Shown piece after piece: positions 34,250 through 45,229 of a stretch of 64,000 nt of DNA. The notes under the pieces were generated by a model. That model ran no database searches. It was not told where the DNA came from and saw only the letters and a list, made by a program, of their open reading frames with translations. How positions within the stretch are numbered: the first letter of the stretch is position 1; each line of letters begins with the position of its first letter. A program made the position numbers and the translations under genes. This DNA is from a secondary endosymbiont of Ctenarytaina eucalypti (GTDB taxonomy: Bacteria > Pseudomonadota > Gammaproteobacteria > Enterobacterales > Enterobacteriaceae): assembly GCF_000287335.1 (NCBI RefSeq), contig NC_018419.1, positions 496,001 through 560,000 of the forward strand, in the 5' to 3' direction.

Positions 34250-34557
34250 AGTAATGCTGAACCACAATATTCTCTTTAGTCTCTTTTGCAGGAATCACAC
34301 CCTGAATCTAATGGCGTCTTGGTAGCGATACGCTTTATTCAGGTCTGACGTGCTTAGAACGTTTTCTGCTAGGATATCAAGGTCGCTTCCAGCGATATCA
34401 AGCGCCCTTCTGTATCCACGCGCCTCTATTTACGTTCAGGAGTCAGATGACTATGCTAGTAAGTAGTCGTCGCCGCCAGTGACAGTATATACTAGGATTA
34501 AAAGCACCAAAGGTAGCTGATTTTTTTGAAAAAAATCGCTACCGATAATCCTCCTGA
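34250..34557 (-). pseudogene. ftsL: Decayed ftsL
   Basis: FtsL would be the small bitopic partner of FtsQ and FtsB. The minus strand behind rsmH still shows the membrane segment, IGSDFFQ then LPLVLLILVYTVT (compare IGDDLLR...LPLCLFICIILTAVTV). A GALDIAGSDLDIL stretch recalls RDALDIEWRNLIL. The C-terminal KETKENIVVQ matches DPSQENIVVQ. The pieces are in different frames with stops. Position between rsmH and ftsI is ancestral, and the length matches a gene of about 120 codons. Confidence 0.85.
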
Positions 34558-35529
34558 TTAAGTCTGCTCGTATGTGATTGATGCTTGCGGCAGCTTCTCC
34601 GCCAAGCGCAAAACGGCACTTCGCGCGCGCGGATTATCATAAATCTGTCGTTCTGATGGCTGCATTTTTCCGGCCTCTTTCAGTTGGCGCTGTTCCTGAT
34701 GCAGCATAGCGATCTGCGCCTCCGTAAGAGGTAGCCCTACCGGCACCTGCGGTCTCCGACTGTGTCGTCGGATAAAATACTTGACTAGCCGATCCTCTAG
34801 TGAATGAAAGCTGATTACAGATAATCGGCCGCAGGGAGCCAGGACCGTTAGTGCGCTATCTAGTGCCCGCTTGATCTCTTCGAGCTCGTTATTGATATAC
34901 ATGCGGATTGCCTGGAAACTACGTGTTGCCGAGTGCTTATGCTTATCGGGAAATGGACTAGCATCAGAAATTACGGCTGCCAATTCACGAGTATGGGTGA
35001 TTTTTTTTTGGAGATTTCGCGTCTCAATAGCTTGAGCAATACGCTTAGCAAAGCGCTCCTCCCCAAAGGTTCTTAATACCCCAGCAATATCCTCTTTTGA
35101 CGCTTTCGCTAGCCACTGAGCGGCGGACTGACCACGCGTGGTATCCATACGCATATCCAACGGTCCATCACGCATAAATGAAAAACCGCGCTCAGGATCC
35201 TCGAGCTGGGGTGAGGAGACGCCCAGATCTAGCAAGATGCCATTAACCTGTCCCAAAAGATTTCTTTCTTTCATGTAATCCGCGATGGCCGAAAACGGCC
35301 CATGGATGATGGTAAAACGCGTATCATTAATGCTTCGTGCTGCTGCAATGGCAGCTATATCGCGATCAACCGCAAACAGCTTCCCCTCCGAATTTAGCTT
35401 TGATAAAATAAGACGAGAATGGCCTCCGCGTCCGAATGTTGCGTCTAAATAGACTCCATCTGGATGGATGTTTAACCCCTGCACTGCTTCGTTTAGCAAT
35501 ACAGGGATATGTGAATAACTTTTTGACAT
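34558..35529 (-). CDS. rsmH: 16S rRNA m4C1402 methyltransferase RsmH (MraW)
   Basis: Methylates N4 of C1402 in the ribosomal P site. The ATG at 35529 gives the family start ([16 protein letters not shown]) and 323 residues, against 313 in E. coli; the extra residues lie at the C-terminus. The SAM-binding GRGGHS is at 33-38. [46 protein letters not shown] and [12 protein letters not shown] are intact. No strong ribosome binding site is visible for this ATG or for the in-frame TTG five codons upstream. With mraZ decayed in front, it is now the first working gene of the dcw cluster. Confidence 0.97.
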   Translation of the reverse strand: MSKSYSHIPVLLNEAVQGLNIHPDGVYLDATFGRGGHSRLILSKLNSEGKLFAVDRDIAAIAAARSINDTRFTIIHGPFSAIADYMKERNLLGQVNGILLDLGVSSPQLEDPERGFSFMRDGPLDMRMDTTRGQSAAQWLAKASKEDIAGVLRTFGEERFAKRIAQAIETRNLQKKITHTRELAAVISDASPFPDKHKHSATRSFQAIRMYINNELEEIKRALDSALTVLAPCGRLSVISFHSLEDRLVKYFIRRHSRRPQVPVGLPLTEAQIAMLHQEQRQLKEAGKMQPSERQIYDNPRARSAVLRLAEKLPQASITYEQT

Positions 35530-35544
35530 GGTTATATCAATCAA

Positions 35545-35981
35545 TATTGCAGGCGGTTAGAAATCAACAGTGCGGTATCGCCATCATCCTTCACTTGCAG
35601 CGTAGTGATAACAAGTGCTCCCTGCCAAAACGGAAACTGATTCAATTCCTAACCCACATCACCTCTTTTGAGAACAGAACATGCTGCCGAAGAGTTCTCA
35701 GCGCTCTACGCTTCTATCGTCAGTCACTATACGCTGATACGTATGCCTGCCGAAACAACGCGGTGCTGGAAACCCTGCGAATTTACACTTAAGACTCATG
35801 ACGGCATGTATTCAGTCCTTGTCCAGGTCTCCTGGCGAGTAGCCATAAATATAGCTGATAGAGATGCATGGTACATACAGTTAAAGCTATCGACTTTTTA
35901 TTGCATCCTGATCTGATAACGGGCAGGGAAAATGCATCGGCTCTTTCTGTTAAGGTGAACCATGGTTACGCCACGAAACAG
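35545..35981 (-). pseudogene. mraZ: Decayed mraZ
   Basis: MraZ is the small DNA-binding repressor that heads the dcw cluster. The N-terminus reads LFRGVTMVHLNRKSR, matching MFRGATLVNLDSKGR, but the start codon is CTG (35979-35981) instead of ATG. Further pieces are VCTMHL, LRTLRQHV (compare APVLRQHA) and, near 35600-35640, LNQFPFWQ with TLQVKDD (compare FNKFELWDE and QQVKEDI). An in-frame stop precedes the last block and the frames change. Loss of mraZ removes its control of the cluster. Confidence 0.88.
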
Positions 35982-38900
35982 GTGTCTTACGACTCCAAAA
36001 AAATTCATCACGATTCTTGCGTATCCATTTTAAAGAAACACAGTTTACGAATGGTATAAAAACATTGTCAAGGGACCACATTACTACAAAGAAGATTATT
36101 TGCATCGTTTATTGCTATTCAGCAGCAGCCCACATGCTACATCGAAAAATAGGCTAAAATCATATCAGGCTATGTATCATTATTCGCTTGTAATTAAAAT
36201 TACAAAATATCTTTTCTTTATAGAAATTTTGACAAAAAAATTTTGTTGAAGAAATGCACTTAAGGTAATTATTGGTACAGATCACTATACTGATAGTAAT
36301 GCATCTTCTTTCTTCCGAAAGAACGCTTAAAATAGCAACTGCTGTTTACTGAGCAACAAACCATCAAGTAGAGTAGTGCCTAACCGAAGTCATGAATCAA
36401 TTAGTGATTACTTCATCAACAGAGATCATTGTCTGGGAAGCTGCAGCTGATTACTCTTTTGCCCAGATAAGGGCATCGCTACGATACTGCTCATGCAACG
36501 GATATTAGAGCTTTTTCTAAACACTCATGAGGCTTTAGATAACTGCATTTGTAAGCTTACGGGTGATTACTAAGATACTTGGACTTCTTTGTATTCAAAA
36601 ATCAACTAGCAGGCGGCTTTTATCAGCATAAAAGTTTACTGTCAGTGACAGCGTACTTGTAGTGATTGATAAGATCAGCCTGACAGTTTGTAGTGAAAAA
36701 AACATCACATGTCCGAGGTAGTGTAGTGGCGGGACACTCCGAGTGTCATGCAAGCGCTACCCCGTTAGGCCGTTGGTAATGCAACACATACAGTCCTGTA
36801 TATCTTGTTTAGCGTATAGGCGTTTCACTGATCTGCAGTCTCTACTAAACATAAGATAAGAGACCGATCAAACAATCCGGAACTAGCGGTCTAGCAGCAA
36901 TGCTGATACACCTTCCCTTTATTGTTCTGTATCGAAAAAGAAAAACATGCCTCTCTGACTGAAAAGTGCGCAATATTGTCCATTCCCATGCCATGCGCCT
37001 AACCACTCAGCTACTGCTGAGAATCTTAGAAGCAGCATAATATCTGCAAACAGGCAGCTTATGACGTCCTCCCTCCTGTCCAGGAGGGGCATATTTTTGT
37101 TTCAAAAAAAATTCTGGGTAATCATATAAATCCGAATCAGAATTATCAGTACTAATATAGTTGCAGTTCTTCACATGCTTGTGCTATTAAGAGGACGACA
37201 CGTCATTCGCATTGCGTATCAATCGTGCTGATAACTACCAAATGGTTAGAGATTCTATTCTGTTTAAGAAGATCTTGAACGCGCAGGCATGTTTTTTCTT
37301 CTTGAAAATAGATACGGATTGTAATGTGTAGAAATGTATTATCTGAAAACTGCTGTGGTATACGTTTTAAATACATCAGCACCAGACCTCAGGCTAATTC
37401 TCAATGCCTGTTTAGTATCCCTACATCTAAAACAATTTCTTGGCATATCAACGAAAATTTGATCCATATCTACTTGTATACCTCGATAATCAAGATACAG
37501 CTATAACGTTTTCTAGAAAAGAGTGCAGATTTATCATACAGTAAGATTTAGCGTATCATTGATATAATCATATTTTCTACAAACTGCACTAGAAGTACAT
37601 TAATCGCAGCGTTACTACTTCTTATGAAATACCACCGTATAATTTTGTATTATAGAAACAAGCGGTGCATTTCACCCATAAAATATGTCTATGTATTTTA
37701 AAATTGTCGCATGCCTATTCCCTAGCGCGCTATGAGCATCAATAAGAAAAGAATATAACGCGGATATTTTAATAATGTGCGATTACAATCTTCGAGAATT
37801 ATCAATAAACCTGAGTTACAAACGCTCTGTGAGCTAAGAATGCGTGCTGATAGCTGTAGGATGGTTTCAGCCCTCCCTGGTTGGCTATAAGCATGCGCGA
37901 AAAAAATGCCTTGATAAAATTAAAGGGGTTTTATGTGAGGGTAATGCAATGCAAGACCTCGCTGGTCTTTCTCAAGATACTATTAATTATCATGTTAACA
38001 AAAGCCAAATAATATTGCATTAGAAATGAGACTATGGAAAAGATTATGAGAGTAATGAGGAAGCAACATTACAGTCCAAATGCTATATATAGTTATAGTC
38101 CTTCGCACCGGCTCCATCGGCTTAGCTGATACCCTATCTAGCAAGTATACGTCATGCAAGTCATCGCCATTATCATTTCTACCGCTCTGTCAAAAGCATA
38201 TCCCCTCATGCTATTATTGCTGCCTGCATGACGTCTTCCCAATCATGGCTATTACTCTTATCCTAAGTCTTAATCGCTTTATCAGGGTCGTCGATAAGAA
38301 TGAGAAAGGCGCAGACATGCTTCCCCTGCGCTTTGCCAATGCTCGGGGTGCATATGTTGTCTCTTTTCGGGCTATCGCCACTATCGGTTAGGGTTCTTCG
38401 CCAACTTGCTTTCACTTCTGCAAATGTGATGGTGGGGATGCAGAAGCTAATCTTTATCAGTCTCGACGACTGGCATCTGCCCACACCTCAATTGACGTAT
38501 ATTTTCTCTACTCTTTACCGGCACGGTAGGTGAAGTCTAGATGCGTCAATCAAAGGAATGGGCGGCACTGAGGTTATTTTGGAAGCTGAGCTTAGATAAC
38601 CGACAACGTCTCAGTTCATATTTTTAAGTGATACTCATCAATCAGTGCACTGAGCTCATAGTATCGGATGTTTATTCAACAAAGATTATCGAAACAAGAG
38701 GTCAACACGCCGTGGCGAGCAACCTATGAGGTTATTTTGATCATTGACAGATCCGGCCTGAAAGTGTTTTGTTAGGATAGAAGAGATTCGTTCTGTGAGT
38801 TTTGATAAAATAGAGTCAAAAACTAGCAAAGCAGTCAGAGCTGAATGCGCTGCAAATAAAGATTTTGACCATCATCCTCTATTCGGCAAGACAATCAAGG

Positions 38901-39453
38901 CGTCGATCACGCCTCAGTGAATTGTTAATATTACCACCGCATATACTCTGCACATAAGTACTCGGTTGACAATCAGCGTATAAGCCGTAGTAAGGAGACA
39001 TGGAATGAGAAAAGAAAATAAAGCGTAACCGGTGATCATCGGCTAAAAGCGCTATATTCTGGTTTTAGGTAACTTTTAGTAATCAGCTATGTCTTCTCGA
39101 CTCTGATGGATAAGGCCATCGAGCCACTACTACTGTTCGCAGCCCGTCACTAGATTGCACCATGAACAACACCAAATGGTCTATACATCACACAAAATAA
39201 GTCCTTCCTACTAGCGCACACGTCAGGAGTGCTGACTAATTCAAGAGCACTGTTGGTGTCTTATGAGAATTAAAAACATGAATTATGACTAGTGCTTTAG
39301 TTAAAAATCGTGAGGGAAAATCATTCCTGATTCATTTTTACAATGTGCTAACATAATAAAAGCTCTGCAAATTACTTCAGTTAACGGTTGATGGTTAACC
39401 GCACTGTTCTTTTTAAACTATCTACATAGTTTTTACCTCACTAGAGGAAACCG
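35982..39453. other. Gene desert between mraZ fossil and recD
   Basis: About 3.5 kb, the longest gene-free stretch, AT-rich and stop-rich in all frames. It contains a LuxR-type helix-turn-helix trace at 37895-38023 (listed) and a nested hairpin near 36717-36768 (reported as a finding). The 3' end of recB should lie directly before recD. The last 60 bases keep the GAGGAA-ATG junction, but I could not recognise RecB with confidence. cra, ilvH and ilvI, usual neighbours of mraZ, are not recognisable. Confidence 0.5.
37895..38023 (+). pseudogene. Fragment of a LuxR-type regulator (C-terminal HTH)
   Basis: A 42-codon frame ending in TAG reads RKKCLDKIKG, then EGNAMQDLAGLSQDTINYHV. This has the layout of the LuxR/FixJ helix-turn-helix (REKxCLxW..EGK....IA..L.(I/L)S..TVN(F/Y)HV.N). 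Two or three residues appear to be missing between the scaffold and recognition helices. No autoinducer-binding or receiver domain is recognisable upstream, so the family member cannot be named. Assignment rests on one short motif. Confidence 0.4.
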
Positions 39454-41373
39454 ATGGCTACGGCATACAGTCCTCACACAAAAGGTTTTTTAATGGAAGA
39501 TATTCTTTCCGAGGCCAAAAGTTTATTTCTTTTTCGGCCACTTGACGTTCACTTTTCCCGCATGCTGGCCACACACGCTGAGCCCGCGCTGATGTTGGCT
39601 AGCGCCTGCCTTAGCGCTTATGCCGGCGCCGGCCATGTATGTCTCCCATTGACTTTATTGATGCCGGGGAAGTTATTTGAAAATCGTATGCCAACGCTAG
39701 CGCAGCAAGCGTGGCTGTGCGCTGGCGGGCTTTCTCTGCATGAATGGCAACGACACTTGCTGGCATCCAATGCTGTCAGCGACGGCTCATGTCCAACACC
39801 TCTGGTTCTAGACAGGCAACGCTTGTATTTACACCGCACGTGGGAAGATGAGTGCACAGTAGCAAAGTTCTTCAATCAGATGAGGACGGAGCTAGTGATC
39901 AATGACGAAACTACTATTGCCTCACTACTAGCGCGCTATTTTCCCGGTAAGAAAGCAGTAATCGATTGGCAAAAAATCGCTGCGGCGGTTGCGATAACGC
40001 GCCCAGTATCAGTGATATCAGGAGGACCGGGCACCGGAAAAACATTTATAGTGGCAAAGCTGCTAACAGCATTGCTGCAGTTGAGTTCCGGCGGCCGTCA
40101 GCGCATGATGATGGCGGCTCCTACCGGTAAGGCCGCTGCGCGGCTCAGCACATCTCTTGGCCTGGCCCTACAGCGTCTCAGGCTCACTGAAGAGCAGAGA
40201 CAGTGTCTGCCGCGCGAAGCGATAACGCTGCACCGTTTGCTGGGGGCTCGGCGCAACAGCCAGCGGCTACAGTATCATCGTGGAAACCCGCTTCATCTAG
40301 ATGCTCTCATTATTGATGAGGCATCAATGGTTGATTTACCTATGATGGCTAATCTGATTTCAGCACTGCTGCCGAAAACCCGGGTTATATTCCTAGGAGA
40401 TCGTTACCAGCTATCGTCGGTAGAGGCGGGGGCTGTGTTAGGTGATCTCTGCCATTTCTCCGATGCCGGTTACAGCCTTTCGCGTTGCGCGGAACTCGAA
40501 CGATTAACAGGAGCGCCTCTACCCGCATGCTCGAACAGCGGCGGTTATGGAGTTGCCGATAGTTTATGTTTGCTACGTAAAAGCTATCGCTTCAATGAAA
40601 GATCCGGTATTGGCCAGCTAGCAAATGCCGTCAATACTGGCAATGCCAGCGCAGCACTAGCGTTGCTGCACGCCGGAACGGTGAAGGATGTCGTCTACTC
40701 ACAGCTGCGGGGGGAGGCGGAATATCAGCGCATGATCGATGATTGTGTTGACGGCTATAGGGAGTATTGGAAGCGGGTGTGGAACCATGATTCGCCGGCC
40801 GAAATTCTAGATGCTTTTAACCACTTCCGCCTGCTCTGTGCGTTGCGGGAAGGGCCTTTTGGGGTGTCGGGTCTAAACGAACGTATTGAGCATGCTTTGG
40901 TCCGTTCAGGACTGCTTGTCCTCGGTAGTACTGGTCGCTACTATGCAGGTCGGCCGGTGATGATCCTGCACAATGCACCGACACTCGGGCTGTATAACGG
41001 CGATATCGGCATACTACTCTGGGATCAAAAAAAAATACTACGCGGGTATTTCTCTCTTCCGGACGGCGACGTCAAAACAGCACACCTCAGGCAGCTCCCG
41101 GAGCACGAGACGGCATTTGCGATGACGGTGCACAAATCCCAAGGGTCGGAGTTCCATTGTACAGCGCTAGCGTTACCCAGTCAGAGCTTTCCAGTGTTAA
41201 CGCGGGAATTACTATATACCGCAGTCACGCGTGCCCGAGAACGGTTATCACTGTACGCGACTGACGAGGTATTGCAGTATGCTATTGCAACAAAAACTCA
41301 GCGGTGTAGTGGCCTGATTGAACGGCTAGCAGATGGTGAGACTGCTTTCCCGTCATCATCTAAAATCTGCTGA
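39454..41373 (+). CDS. recD: Exonuclease V alpha subunit RecD (5'-3' helicase)
   Basis: RecD is the SF1B helicase subunit of RecBCD, which processes double-strand breaks. 639 residues, E. coli 608. The ATG at 39454 has a strong GAGG site and sits where the recB-recD junction lies in E. coli. A second ATG at 39493 (MEDILSEAK, preceded by AAAGG) gives a length closer to the family and is a real alternative. FRPLDVHF, SAYAGAGHVCLPL, Walker A GGPGTGKT (190-197), IIDEASMVD, LGDRYQL, the C-terminal MTVHKSQGSEF and YTAVTRARERLSLY are all intact. No recB or recC lies beside it, so its partners must be elsewhere or lost. Confidence 0.95.
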   Translation: MATAYSPHTKGFLMEDILSEAKSLFLFRPLDVHFSRMLATHAEPALMLASACLSAYAGAGHVCLPLTLLMPGKLFENRMPTLAQQAWLCAGGLSLHEWQRHLLASNAVSDGSCPTPLVLDRQRLYLHRTWEDECTVAKFFNQMRTELVINDETTIASLLARYFPGKKAVIDWQKIAAAVAITRPVSVISGGPGTGKTFIVAKLLTALLQLSSGGRQRMMMAAPTGKAAARLSTSLGLALQRLRLTEEQRQCLPREAITLHRLLGARRNSQRLQYHRGNPLHLDALIIDEASMVDLPMMANLISALLPKTRVIFLGDRYQLSSVEAGAVLGDLCHFSDAGYSLSRCAELERLTGAPLPACSNSGGYGVADSLCLLRKSYRFNERSGIGQLANAVNTGNASAALALLHAGTVKDVVYSQLRGEAEYQRMIDDCVDGYREYWKRVWNHDSPAEILDAFNHFRLLCALREGPFGVSGLNERIEHALVRSGLLVLGSTGRYYAGRPVMILHNAPTLGLYNGDIGILLWDQKKILRGYFSLPDGDVKTAHLRQLPEHETAFAMTVHKSQGSEFHCTALALPSQSFPVLTRELLYTAVTRARERLSLYATDEVLQYAIATKTQRCSGLIERLADGETAFPSSSKIC

Positions 41374-42775
41374 TACGCGCAACAAAGATTACCACTCTGG
41401 CTTCTGCTTTTCGCTGTAGGATTGAAAGAAAACAGTATGATAATAATTTTTATTACCTTCCCTGGCTATACTTACGGAGATGGAATGCAATAAAATAGTC
41501 ATTTAATATTAGTAGATATACATCTTGTTTCCCTTATTAAATAATAAAGCATCATGATATTCTGCTATAATGGTTTATAAAACAATACTTATAATCTCGA
41601 ACGTTCCGTGTTCCCATAAGATCTAATTACAATATGTTACTTTACATAGCCCGATAGGCTTCAATCGTTTGATTTAAAAAATCCTGTTAGCATGATTCTC
41701 AGATGAGCACAAAAGAAAACTAATGTTCTATAAGTTAAAAAATAAAAGGTATTCGCCAGACGGGGATAATGAGCATCACTAAAGCGGTCGGGCGGTAGTC
41801 TCTTGGCGCCACTAAGAATACCTGAAAACGAACAAGAATTACTCTCAGCGCAAAGTCACTCCCTAAGGGTATGTGCTGATTCAAAACGCTTCTTGATAGT
41901 TTTGTAATTCCCGAACACTATAATCTGCAGATTACTGTTACGATAATCATCGTGTTGAATTAAATTACACGTTGTCAGCATGACTTAATAGTATCCAAAT
42001 TGCCTAAAACCAGCCTGTCGGGGCAATGCTTCCCTCTGATAGACTGCTTTTTTCAATAAATTTTGCTACCCTTTTTTAGGGTATTTATCTTACAGACTCA
42101 ACATCTTCGGCATGGACTTAATTTTAGCATCATAGGCTAGATCAATATCTCCTATCCATAGACTGTATGTAATAATATGAGATATTATGCAGCACCCTCA
42201 CTGACTCAGATCCGCTTTGAAACCTTCACTTATACAGTTAAGCCTGATGAGAAAGCGGCACATCCTAGATGACAGACATTGTCTCTTCAACCTTCCATAG
42301 AAGAAAAGCATGATTTTTGTGATTCAAAAAAAATACGACGCGTGTATTAAAAAAAAGAACATTCTCAACCACGATCATCTCATTGAGGTCATCACCTAAA
42401 AATGCAATACACCACAACCAGGGCATAAAACTATACGGTCAGCAAGCCCTATACTGAAAGTTGAGACTATCACGGACGCAATCCGGCGCCATAAAGCACT
42501 TGAACGCCAGGCTCACTATATTGCTAGACCTTAGTTTACATACATATGCTTTGTGTATCAGTTTTGTCATAGGGCGAATAATATTAGATTTACAAGACAG
42601 CGTTTAATATTTGAAAAGCTTTGATTCTAAAAAAAGAGTATCCGAAGTAAGGTAACGTGCAGAGGGAGGCGCAAATTTAGATTCGCAAGCAGATCGTTTT
42701 ACGTCAAACATTAAATATAAGCATGAATTTTCCCGGGAATATAAAAAGCGCATCTCTGATTCTTATAGAGCTTTT
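41374..42775. other. Gene-free spacer between recD and pgsA
   Basis: About 1.4 kb, AT-rich. In E. coli argA follows recD, and tRNA genes (glyW, cysT, leuZ) follow pgsA; I see neither argA nor any tRNA here. No repeat or mobile-element end noted. Confidence 0.5.
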
Positions 42776-43324
42776 TTAATTCTCACACAAATCGTGCCAG
42801 GCAGAAGACAGATATTGACACATTGACCAGCAAGTCAGCACTGCAGAGACATATAGCGCAGCAATGCCTATCGCTGACACTATGTCATCCGGGTGCCACA
42901 GCAATGCTACTAATGCTAGCATTTGCGCGGTAGTTTTTAGTTTACCAATCCAGACAACCGCGACGCTGCTGCGTTTACCTATTTCCGCCATCCACTCACG
43001 CAATGCGGAGATGAGGATTTCACGTGCAATCATTATTGCTGCAGGCAATGTTATGCACCATGAATGAAAATGTTCTGCTACGAGCACCAAGGCTGTAGCA
43101 ACCATCACTTTATCCGCAACGGGATCGAGAAAAGCACCAAGGCGGGTCGTTTGTTTCCACCTTCGCGCCAGGAAGCCATCTAACCAATCTGTTACCGCTA
43201 CGAAAATAAAAATTAGCGAGCAACTAAGCGGTCCCCATTTTAAGGGGAGATAAAAAGCTAGGAAAAAAAATGGCATCGTGAAGACGCGAAAGAGAGTAAT
43301 CCAAGTCGGTATATTCAGTTGCAT
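42776..43324 (-). CDS. pgsA: CDP-diacylglycerol-glycerol-3-phosphate phosphatidyltransferase
   Basis: Makes phosphatidylglycerol phosphate, the precursor of phosphatidylglycerol and cardiolipin. The ATG at 43324 gives [20 protein letters not shown] and 182 residues, exactly the E. coli length. The frame extends 13 codons further, but without homology or a ribosome binding site. The CDP-alcohol phosphotransferase signature [20 protein letters not shown] followed by LDPVADK is complete. Several hydrophobic segments mark an inner-membrane protein. It lies 58 bases behind uvrC, as in enterobacteria, and probably shares its transcript. Confidence 0.97.
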   Translation of the reverse strand: MQLNIPTWITLFRVFTMPFFFLAFYLPLKWGPLSCSLIFIFVAVTDWLDGFLARRWKQTTRLGAFLDPVADKVMVATALVLVAEHFHSWCITLPAAIMIAREILISALREWMAEIGKRSSVAVVWIGKLKTTAQMLALVALLWHPDDIVSAIGIAALYVSAVLTCWSMCQYLSSAWHDLCEN

Positions 43325-43382
43325 AAAACGTTGTGAACTATCTGGCCTGGGTGGGGATAACAAGTATGTTGCTATATTTTAG

Positions 43383-45212
43383 CTAGTGTTTCAATGCATT
43401 AAATATTTTTTCGGCCAAGACTTTCGAGATACCCGGTACTTGGGCTATTTCCGCTATACTAGCATTTCGTAACGCTTGCAGGCCGCCAAGGTACTTTAGT
43501 AGCGACTGTCGACGTCGCAATCCTACTCCCTGAATCAATTCTAGTGAGCTGGTATTTTTTACTTTCGCACGCTTATTGCGATGACCTGTAAGCGCATGAT
43601 TATGTGATTCATCACGGATATGCTGAATCAGATGCAGCGCTAGAGAATCTGTCGGAAGTGCTATCCCCGATTCATGCGGTTCAAAAAAAAGCGTTTCCAG
43701 GCCAGCTTTACGGTTTAAGCCTTTTGCTACCCCAAGCAAGACTACACCTGATGTGTCCCAAAATGCGTCCAGCTCCTTGAAAACCAATTTAGCTATACCC
43801 AAATGCCCTTTACCACCATCGATAATCACCACGTCCGGTCTTTTCTTTTCTTCAAGAGCTTTACCATAACGACGGCGAAGGACTTGTAAGATTGCAGCAT
43901 AATCATCACCAGGAGTAATCCCTTGAATGCTATAACAGCGATATTCAGCGCGCGCCGGTCCGTGTCTATCAAAAACGGCGCAAGAGGCGATCGTCTGTTC
44001 GCCCATCGTATGGCTAATATCAAAACATTCCATTCGCTTAATTTTCGCAATGCTTAATTGTTCTTCCAGGGCCAATAACCGTTGATGTACTGTTGACTGC
44101 TGCGATAGCTTTGCCATCAACGCCGTCGCGGCATTGGTATAGGCTAGCTTTGAATATTGAGCGCGATAGAAACGCAGTTTTGTTCGGATACTCACGCGCC
44201 TTCCTGTTTTCTTACTAAGTGCGCTTACTAGCACTTCTTTCTCAGGCAGTGGAATGTCTAATAGAATCTCTTCCGGTAGCGACCTGATCTGACTGCCTTG
44301 AAGATAAAATTGCCCGACAAAAGTCTGTACTACTTCTGCCAAGTCCGTTCCGGAAGGCACTGTTGGAAAATAGCTACGGCTACCCAATACTTGTCCCTGT
44401 CGGATAAACAGAACATGGATACACGCGATACCGGCGGCGAATGATACGCCTATAACGTCTACATCTTTCCGGGCGCCGGTAACAAACTGTTTTTCCGTGA
44501 CTCGGCGCACCGCACGGATCTGATCTCGCGCACGCGCTGCATCCTCAAACTTTAGCATACGACTTGCCAACTCCATCTGCTCCACAAGGTGATCAATCAC
44601 CTTGTCATCTTTGCCTGACAAGAAACAGCGGACATATTCCACGTACTGCTGGTATGCCTCATCGCTGACTAGCCCCGGCACGCATGGGCCCAGACAACGA
44701 CCGATCTGATACTGTAGGCACGGCCGTGAGCGATGACGATATACGCTATCCTTGCATTGACGAATGGGGAATAGCTTTTTTAAAATGGAGAGGGTCTTCT
44801 CGACCGCATCGCTATTAGGAAACGGCCCAAAATACTCCCCCTTTGCATGCTTAGCCCCACGATGGGCTATGAGGTGAGGGTGCGCATCGCTGCTGAGAAA
44901 AACGAAAGGATACGATTTATCATCGCGAAGTAATACGTTATAGCGTGGCTGATACAGCTTAATATAGTTATGCTCTAGTAGTAGTGCTTCGGTTTCAGTA
45001 TGGGTAATGGTCACATTAATATACCGAATTTTTTTCACCAGACATGAGGCTTTAGTGGTCAGGTGAGTACCAAAATAGCTCGCCAGACGTTTTTTTAGAT
45101 CTTTGGCCTTGCCGACATAGATAACCGTACCAGATGCATCATGCATGCAATAGACTCCAGGCTGACTGGTTACCGTGCTCAGAAACTGTTTAGCGTTAAA
45201 ATTATCACTCAC
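43383..45212 (-). CDS. uvrC: Excinuclease ABC subunit C
   Basis: Makes both incisions in nucleotide excision repair with UvrAB. 609 residues, E. coli 610. It starts with GTG ([13 protein letters not shown]), with only a weak GAGA site upstream. The GIY-YIG nuclease appears as GVYCMHD...[14 protein letters not shown] (about 18-45). The UVR/UvrB-binding segment is near 200-240. The C-terminal RNase-H-like nuclease has [10 protein letters not shown] and [12 protein letters not shown], and the tandem helix-hairpin-helix ends [16 protein letters not shown]. Upstream uvrY is a fossil in the ancestral place. Keeping excision repair is notable in so reduced a region. Confidence 0.97.
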   Translation of the reverse strand: MSDNFNAKQFLSTVTSQPGVYCMHDASGTVIYVGKAKDLKKRLASYFGTHLTTKASCLVKKIRYINVTITHTETEALLLEHNYIKLYQPRYNVLLRDDKSYPFVFLSSDAHPHLIAHRGAKHAKGEYFGPFPNSDAVEKTLSILKKLFPIRQCKDSVYRHRSRPCLQYQIGRCLGPCVPGLVSDEAYQQYVEYVRCFLSGKDDKVIDHLVEQMELASRMLKFEDAARARDQIRAVRRVTEKQFVTGARKDVDVIGVSFAAGIACIHVLFIRQGQVLGSRSYFPTVPSGTDLAEVVQTFVGQFYLQGSQIRSLPEEILLDIPLPEKEVLVSALSKKTGRRVSIRTKLRFYRAQYSKLAYTNAATALMAKLSQQSTVHQRLLALEEQLSIAKIKRMECFDISHTMGEQTIASCAVFDRHGPARAEYRCYSIQGITPGDDYAAILQVLRRRYGKALEEKKRPDVVIIDGGKGHLGIAKLVFKELDAFWDTSGVVLLGVAKGLNRKAGLETLFFEPHESGIALPTDSLALHLIQHIRDESHNHALTGHRNKRAKVKNTSSLELIQGVGLRRRQSLLKYLGGLQALRNASIAEIAQVPGISKVLAEKIFNALKH

Positions 45213-45229
45213 TACTGCATCAAATCTCT

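Noticed and set aside
39260-39453. recB 3' fossil before recD
   Set aside because: The GAGGAA-ATG junction resembles the E. coli recB-recD overlap, but the preceding bases do not give a convincing RecB tail.
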